A stretch of DNA of 34,908 nt, from the NCBI RefSeq assembly GCF_937146585.1, contig NZ_CAKZRO010000015.1, positions 1 to 34,908 of the forward strand. The letters are read 5' to 3'. The notes below the pieces were generated by a model. It ran no database searches and was not told where the DNA came from. It saw nothing but the letters and a program-made list of their open reading frames with translations. Of the stretch, positions 31,453 to 34,908 are shown piece by piece; the first letter of the stretch is position 1; each line of letters begins with the position of its first letter. The DNA comes from an uncultured Halorubrum sp. Its GTDB lineage: Archaea; Halobacteriota; Halobacteria; Halobacteriales; Haloferacaceae. A program made the position numbers and the translations under genes.

Positions 31453-31797
31453 TCAGAGGCGGTCGAGGGCCTCGTCCAAGTCGAACTGCTCCGTCGACTC
31501 GCTGAACTCCTTCTCCTCGTTCTCCTCCCCGTCGCGCTCCGACGCCGGCGTCACCAGCCGCACGAGGTCGTCGTCGATCGACTCCGCAGTCACGGTCGCC
31601 TCGAACCGCTCGCGCTCGCTCCCCGGTCCCTCGAAGGGGTCGACGCGCTCGACGCCTTCGACCGAACACGCCACCGCGAGACACACCGCCTCGCGGAGCC
31701 GGTCGGTCGTCGCCCACCCCGCCGGCGGGACGCGGGGCAGTTCGCGCTCCCTGAACTGCCACGTCTCGATGATCAGCTCCGCGTCGCGAGAAGACAT
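31453..31797 (-). CDS. Small unknown acidic protein
   Basis: A 114-residue soluble protein, MSSRDAELIIETWQFREREL and onward, without membrane segment or known motif. The middle, DRLREAVCLAVACSVEGVERVDP, contains two cysteines four apart and predicts a helix. The C-terminus is strongly acidic (EENEEKEFSESTEQFD). The start at 31797 is supported by TTGTC at the TATA position (31820-31824, minus strand). It converges on the MDR reductase gene with 17 bp between them and lies 49 bp downstream of the regulator gene on the same strand. I do not recognise a family. Confidence 0.68.
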   Translation of the reverse strand: MSSRDAELIIETWQFRERELPRVPPAGWATTDRLREAVCLAVACSVEGVERVDPFEGPGSERERFEATVTAESIDDDLVRLVTPASERDGEENEEKEFSESTEQFDLDEALDRL

Positions 31798-31846
31798 TAC
31801 CCGTCGTACGCGGACCGCGGACAAGTGGGTTTTGCCCGGAACGGAC

Positions 31847-32641
31847 TCACTCCTCGAACGCCGTCGGGTCGAAGGACTCGGCCGCCTCCCAATACCCCGA
31901 GAACGTCTCGTCGGCCCACTCGCGGACCGCCGGGTCGTCGGTGTGGAGCGACGCCCGGAGGATCCCGCCCTCGTCCCGGACGAGGAGGTAGACGGTGCCG
32001 TCGGCGACGGTGACCGCGAGCGGGAGCGGCTCGCGGCGGACTCGGATCTCCGCGTCGTCGCTCTCGGCCAGCGCCCGCAGCTGCCGCCAGAGGGCGTCGT
32101 CGCCCGCGAGCGCCTCGATGGCGTCGGTCGAGAGGACCGCCTCGAACGTCTGCGTCCCCGCGGCCACCCGATCCCGGGCGGTCGCGAGGCTCTGTTCGTT
32201 GAGCGTGTGCGAGAACGCGCGCAGCGTCGTCGCGTCCTCCATCGCGTCGAGCACGCGCTGGAGCGGCGCGCTGGGCCGCGTGCGGCTCGGCACCGTCACG
32301 GTCGCGTCGGCGAGCCGGCGGAGGTCGAACCCGAGCTCGGCGGTCGGCAGGAACGCCACGACGTCGCGCAGCTTGGCCTCCGTCTCGAGGACGGAGACGA
32401 GCTCCTCGACCCCGTCGGCAACCAGCTCGCCGGTCGCGGTGGCGACGTACTCGCTCCCCTGGCGGGCGACCCACGACCGCTCCGCGAAGTCCTCGAGGAT
32501 CCGCCCCAGCGTCGCCTGCGACGCGCCGGTCGCGGCCGCGAGGTCCCGTCGCGTGCGCGGCCCCGACGCCAGCAGCTGTAGCACCTCGACGCGGTTCGTC
32601 GAGCGGGCGAGAAACTCGATCTCCTCGAGCGGGGCCTCCAT
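31847..32641 (-). CDS. Winged-helix transcriptional regulator (haloarchaeal FilR1-like)
   Basis: A 264-residue regulator. Residues about 5-70 are a winged helix-turn-helix: EEIEFLARSTNRVEVLQLLA, the recognition region TRRDLAAATGASQATLGRIL and wing EYVATATGELVADG. The larger C-terminal part (about 75-255) resembles the effector domain of archaeal regulators related to MarR/FilR1, ending PAVREWADETFSGYWEAAESF. In haloarchaea such proteins are numerous and mostly uncharacterised. The inducing ligand and target genes are unknown. The ATG at 32641 is chosen over an in-frame ATG 6 codons upstream because GTTTATTC (minus strand, 32662-32669) lies at leaderless distance from it. The neighbour downstream on the same strand is the 114-residue protein. 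The EamA transporter gene diverges from it. Confidence 0.85.
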   Translation of the reverse strand: MEAPLEEIEFLARSTNRVEVLQLLASGPRTRRDLAAATGASQATLGRILEDFAERSWVARQGSEYVATATGELVADGVEELVSVLETEAKLRDVVAFLPTAELGFDLRRLADATVTVPSRTRPSAPLQRVLDAMEDATTLRAFSHTLNEQSLATARDRVAAGTQTFEAVLSTDAIEALAGDDALWRQLRALAESDDAEIRVRREPLPLAVTVADGTVYLLVRDEGGILRASLHTDDPAVREWADETFSGYWEAAESFDPTAFEE

Positions 32642-32661
32642 ACGCGATCCAGCGGCCACCG

Positions 32662-32669
32662 GAATAAAC
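32662..32669 (-). promoter_or_regulatory. TATA box of the winged-helix regulator gene
   Basis: On the minus strand GTTTATTC lies 21-28 nt upstream of the ATG at 32641. It decides the start. Confidence 0.6.
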
Positions 32670-32851
32670 CGGCTTCGCTCGTCGGCGGCGTTTCACGGCG
32701 TGAGCGATCGGCACGGCGTGTGGCGCGTTTCTCCGCGTGGAATATTTTCCGGAATCCGTTATGAGCGTCCGGCCGTTACGTAGGATCGTGGCGAGAACCT
32801 CGTTCCAAGCCGATCGTTCGTCCGAAACCGTAGCCGGGGTGTCGCGGTAAC

Positions 32852-33796
32852 GTGTTCACCCGACGCACCGGCGCGCTGCTTCTCGTCTCGGCGGTCCTCT
32901 TCGGCGGCACCTTCGTCGCGGCGAAGGCCGGACTGGCCCACCTCCCGCCGCTGCTCTTCGTCGCCGTCCGCTTCGACATCGGCGCGGTCGTCCTCGCGGC
33001 GTTCGCGGCGACCAGGCTCTCCCGGGGGGAACTGCGCCCGCGGACCCGCGGGGACGTCGTCGGCATCGTCGCGACCGGCGCGATCGTCATCGGCCTGACG
33101 AACGCGCTGCTGTTCGTCGGGCAGCAGTACGTGACGAGCGGCGTCGCCGCCGTCGTCTTCAGCCTGAACCCGATCCTGACGCCGGTGTTCGCCGCGGTCC
33201 TGCTCAGCCAAGACGGGCTCTCGGCCCGCGGGATCGTCGGGATGGCCCTCGGGCTGTTCGGCGTCGCGCTCGTCGCCGACCCCGACCCCGCGGCGCTCCT
33301 CGCCGGCGGCGTCGGCGTCCCGCTGCTGTTCGCGGCCGCCGTGACAAGCGCGCTCGGCGCGGTGCTGATCCGCCGCGCGGACGCGACGCTGTCGAGCACG
33401 GCCCGCACCGTCTGGGGCGTCCCGCTGGCCGCCGTCCTCACGCACGCGATGAGCCTCGGCGCCGGGGAGTCCGTCTCCGGGCTGTCGGTGCCGCCCGTCG
33501 CGCTCGCGGCGCTGCTGTACGTCGGCGTCTTCTCCGGGGCGATCGCGTACCTCGCGTACTTCGCGCTGATCGACGAGACCGACGCGACGCGCGCGAACCT
33601 CCTGTTCTACTTCGTCCCCGTCGTCTCCGCGGTCGGCGGCTGGGCGCTGCTCGGAGAGACGCTCTCGGTGCGGTCGCTCGCCGGCTTCGGCGTCATCTTC
33701 GTCGGGTTCCTCCTCGTGAGCGGGCTCTCCGCGGCCCCGTCCCGGCTCCTCCGTCAGGTGGTCCCGGCTCGGTTCGCGGACGACGGCCCGCTGTGA
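32852..33796 (+). CDS. EamA-family (DMT superfamily) transporter
   Basis: A 314-residue integral membrane protein with about ten hydrophobic helices arranged as two EamA repeats. The first repeat has LLVSAVLFGGTFVAAKAGLA (about 10-29) and a V...GQQYVTSGVAAVVFSLNPI block (about 90-113). The second half repeats the pattern with YLAYFALIDETDATRAN and LLFYFVPVVSAVGGWALLGE followed by TLSVRSLAGFGVIFVGFLLV. Such proteins export amino acids, metabolites or drugs; the substrate is not deducible. The start is GTG (32852). The TATA position has no clear box; an AT-rich patch lies near 32741-32762. It is divergent from the winged-helix regulator across 210 bp, which makes regulation by that protein plausible but unproven. 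Confidence 0.88.
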   Translation: MFTRRTGALLLVSAVLFGGTFVAAKAGLAHLPPLLFVAVRFDIGAVVLAAFAATRLSRGELRPRTRGDVVGIVATGAIVIGLTNALLFVGQQYVTSGVAAVVFSLNPILTPVFAAVLLSQDGLSARGIVGMALGLFGVALVADPDPAALLAGGVGVPLLFAAAVTSALGAVLIRRADATLSSTARTVWGVPLAAVLTHAMSLGAGESVSGLSVPPVALAALLYVGVFSGAIAYLAYFALIDETDATRANLLFYFVPVVSAVGGWALLGETLSVRSLAGFGVIFVGFLLVSGLSAAPSRLLRQVVPARFADDGPL

Positions 33797-33851
33797 ACCA
33801 CGGCTGAACGTCGTAAACGGCGATCGCAGTTCACCGGAAACGACGGTACAG

Positions 33852-33859
33852 CTATCTCC
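33852..33859 (+). promoter_or_regulatory. TATA-like box of the anchored protein gene
   Basis: CTATCTCC lies 21-28 nt before the ATG at 33880, the only such element at the expected distance. Confidence 0.45.
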
Positions 33860-33879
33860 TCGCGAAACGTATCAGTAGT

Positions 33880-34782
33880 ATGAACAAATTGCGACTGGTC
33901 GCCGTCGCCGTCGTCGGGACCCTCGTCGCGGTCGCCGCCGCGTACGCGATCTTCGCCGGGGTGCTGATCGGCGCCGACGTGGCGTCGTACACCTCGGACG
34001 GCGTGACCGTGTCGGATCTCGCGTACGAGGACGCGCTGGACGGGGCCGACGCGGCCGGCTACGAGGTCGAGCGCGTCGGATCGAGCGGCTTCCACCCGGC
34101 CGGGATCGACGAGCTCGACGCCGACCTCGGTCCCGGGTACGAGGCGTTCAGGGTCACGTTCGACCACTCGGCGTCGACGCGACTGTGGGCGACGTTCTAC
34201 GCCGAGGAGGGGATCACCGTCGTGACGCTGTTCGCGGACGACGCTGGCGCGGACCTCACCGTCGGGGACCTCCCGCCAGAGGCGTGGCTCGTCGACCGGC
34301 TCACGCTGCTGTTCGAGATGGACGAGGCGACCGCCGCGGCGTACGTCGACGAGTTCCAGACGGCGGTCAGCACGGGCGACCCGACCGAGCCCGGCGCGAG
34401 TACGCCGAGCGTCGAGGTCGACGAGCCGGTCGCCTTCCGGACCGCCTACGAGGACCTGACGGCGCGCGCGACCGCGGTCGACGCGACCTCCACGCCCGGG
34501 TCGGGCTGGCACGAGCGCGTGTACCACGCCGGCGACGAGCGACTCGGCAGCGCCGAGTTCGTCCTCTCCCGCGCGACCGTGACGCACGAGGTCGACGGGT
34601 ACACCTACCGCGTTCACGTCGACTACCACGGCGGCGTGGCCGTCGACGCGCAGACGCGCGCGTCCCGGGAGTTCGAAGAGGACGCCGTCCGTGCCGCCTT
34701 CGGAGAGATGTTCGAGGCGATGGGAATCCCGCCGGAGACGGCCGACCACGTCCAGTTCTCGTACCGGGGAAGCGTGTGGTGA
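33880..34782 (+). CDS. N-terminally anchored or exported protein, function unknown
   Basis: A 300-residue protein. Residues about 5-31 are a hydrophobic helix after a short basic N-terminus (MNKLRLVAVAVVGTLVAVAA and on), either an uncleaved anchor or a signal peptide; no lipobox cysteine is present. The rest is acidic and extracytoplasmic, with a segment DLGPGYEAFRVTFDHSASTR (about 84-103) and a second domain with HERVYHAGDERLGSAEFVLS (about 211-230) and YTYRVHVDYHGGVAVDA. Codon composition matches the neighbours. I do not recognise a family. It stands alone with its own weak promoter. The sequence after its stop is AT-richer and leads to the tRNA-like fragment at the window end. Confidence 0.7.
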   Translation: MNKLRLVAVAVVGTLVAVAAAYAIFAGVLIGADVASYTSDGVTVSDLAYEDALDGADAAGYEVERVGSSGFHPAGIDELDADLGPGYEAFRVTFDHSASTRLWATFYAEEGITVVTLFADDAGADLTVGDLPPEAWLVDRLTLLFEMDEATAAAYVDEFQTAVSTGDPTEPGASTPSVEVDEPVAFRTAYEDLTARATAVDATSTPGSGWHERVYHAGDERLGSAEFVLSRATVTHEVDGYTYRVHVDYHGGVAVDAQTRASREFEEDAVRAAFGEMFEAMGIPPETADHVQFSYRGSVW

Positions 34783-34855
34783 GCGGCGTCGGCTCGCTCG
34801 GTATCAAGTAAAACTACGTCGGACTGCTCCCCTCGCGAAGTGCTCGGAGACGAAT

Positions 34856-34908
34856 GCGCGGGACCGGATTCGAACCGCGAGGACTCGCTTCGCTCGTCCT
34901 CTGGGCGA
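34856..34908 (-). repeat. tRNA T-arm-like fragment beside an inverted repeat at the window edge
   Basis: On the minus strand GTTCGAATCC (34866-34875) matches the tRNA T-loop consensus and is followed by GGTCCCGCGC, like the 3' side of an acceptor stem. The T-stem does not pair properly (only three of five bases), so it is not an intact tRNA gene. Adjacent are GAGGAC and GTCCTC as inverted repeats (34879-34901). The 14-base word at 34875-34888 is an inverted copy of the one at 28682-28695. It may be the edge of a tRNA-derived attachment site or a repeated element that continues beyond the window. Confidence 0.4.

Noticed and set aside
34856..34908. Functional tRNA gene on the minus strand at the window end
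   Set aside because: The T-loop consensus is present, but the T-stem has only three pairs and the 5' side is an inverted repeat, not an anticodon arm.

Overview
This window is a gene-dense stretch of a haloarchaeal chromosome, most like Halorubrum or a close relative. The evidence is very high GC with third positions almost always G or C, proteins rich in Asp, Glu and Ala, many ATG or GTG starts with a TATA-like box about 23-32 nt upstream (leaderless transcription), a Tat lipoprotein, a PGF-CTERM surface protein, and archaeal forms of purine, tRNA-modification and GTPase genes. Most of it is ordinary core genome. I see no CRISPR array, insertion sequence, prophage or defence cassette.

Layout. 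Positions 1-2817: purine biosynthesis, with the 5' part of purB (minus) divergent from a purN-purH fusion. 2858-5203: an orphan tungstate-type binding lipoprotein and an MFS exporter. 5228-8320: an M42 aminopeptidase, an MTH865-family small protein behind a hairpin-bearing promoter, and a J-domain protein overlapping an archaeal phosphoesterase. 8412-14056: a zinc alcohol dehydrogenase, a small membrane protein, an orphan E1-alpha dehydrogenase subunit, an FAD amine-oxidase-like protein, and a threonine-synthase-like protein that has lost the PLP lysine and the zinc-finger cysteines. 14100-17817: a cobalamin/iron-chelate ABC importer, btuF divergent from btuC-btuD. 17892-19568: trm5 and two small unknown genes. 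19569-20171: a 603-bp gene-free gap with a 15-bp-stem hairpin and strong promoter-like sequence, followed by tRNA-Thr(CGT). 20398-23035: a small zinc-ribbon protein and two exported or membrane haloarchaeal proteins, one with an Asn-Gly-Ser repeat array. 23172-29897: proS, a 31-residue membrane peptide, a Nudix hydrolase, a DUF371 protein, an amidohydrolase-fold protein lacking the usual HxH, and two Obg-superfamily GTPases (YchF and DRG). 30076-34782: a small conserved protein, an MDR reductase, a short unknown protein, a winged-helix regulator, an EamA transporter and an anchored protein. The last 50 bases hold a tRNA T-arm-like fragment beside an inverted repeat.

Working together: PurB and PurN-PurH act in IMP/AMP synthesis. 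BtuF, BtuC and BtuD form one importer, with BtuF tethered to the envelope. ProS, Trm5, tRNA-Thr, YchF and DRG are translation-linked. The remaining genes are mostly single-gene units with their own promoters.

The items most worth a second look are the hairpin-rich gap at 19569-20171, the degenerate threonine-synthase paralogue, a recurrent TTGTC element at the TATA position of five genes, the hairpin at the MTH865 promoter, the 31-residue membrane peptide, and the tRNA-like fragment at the right edge.
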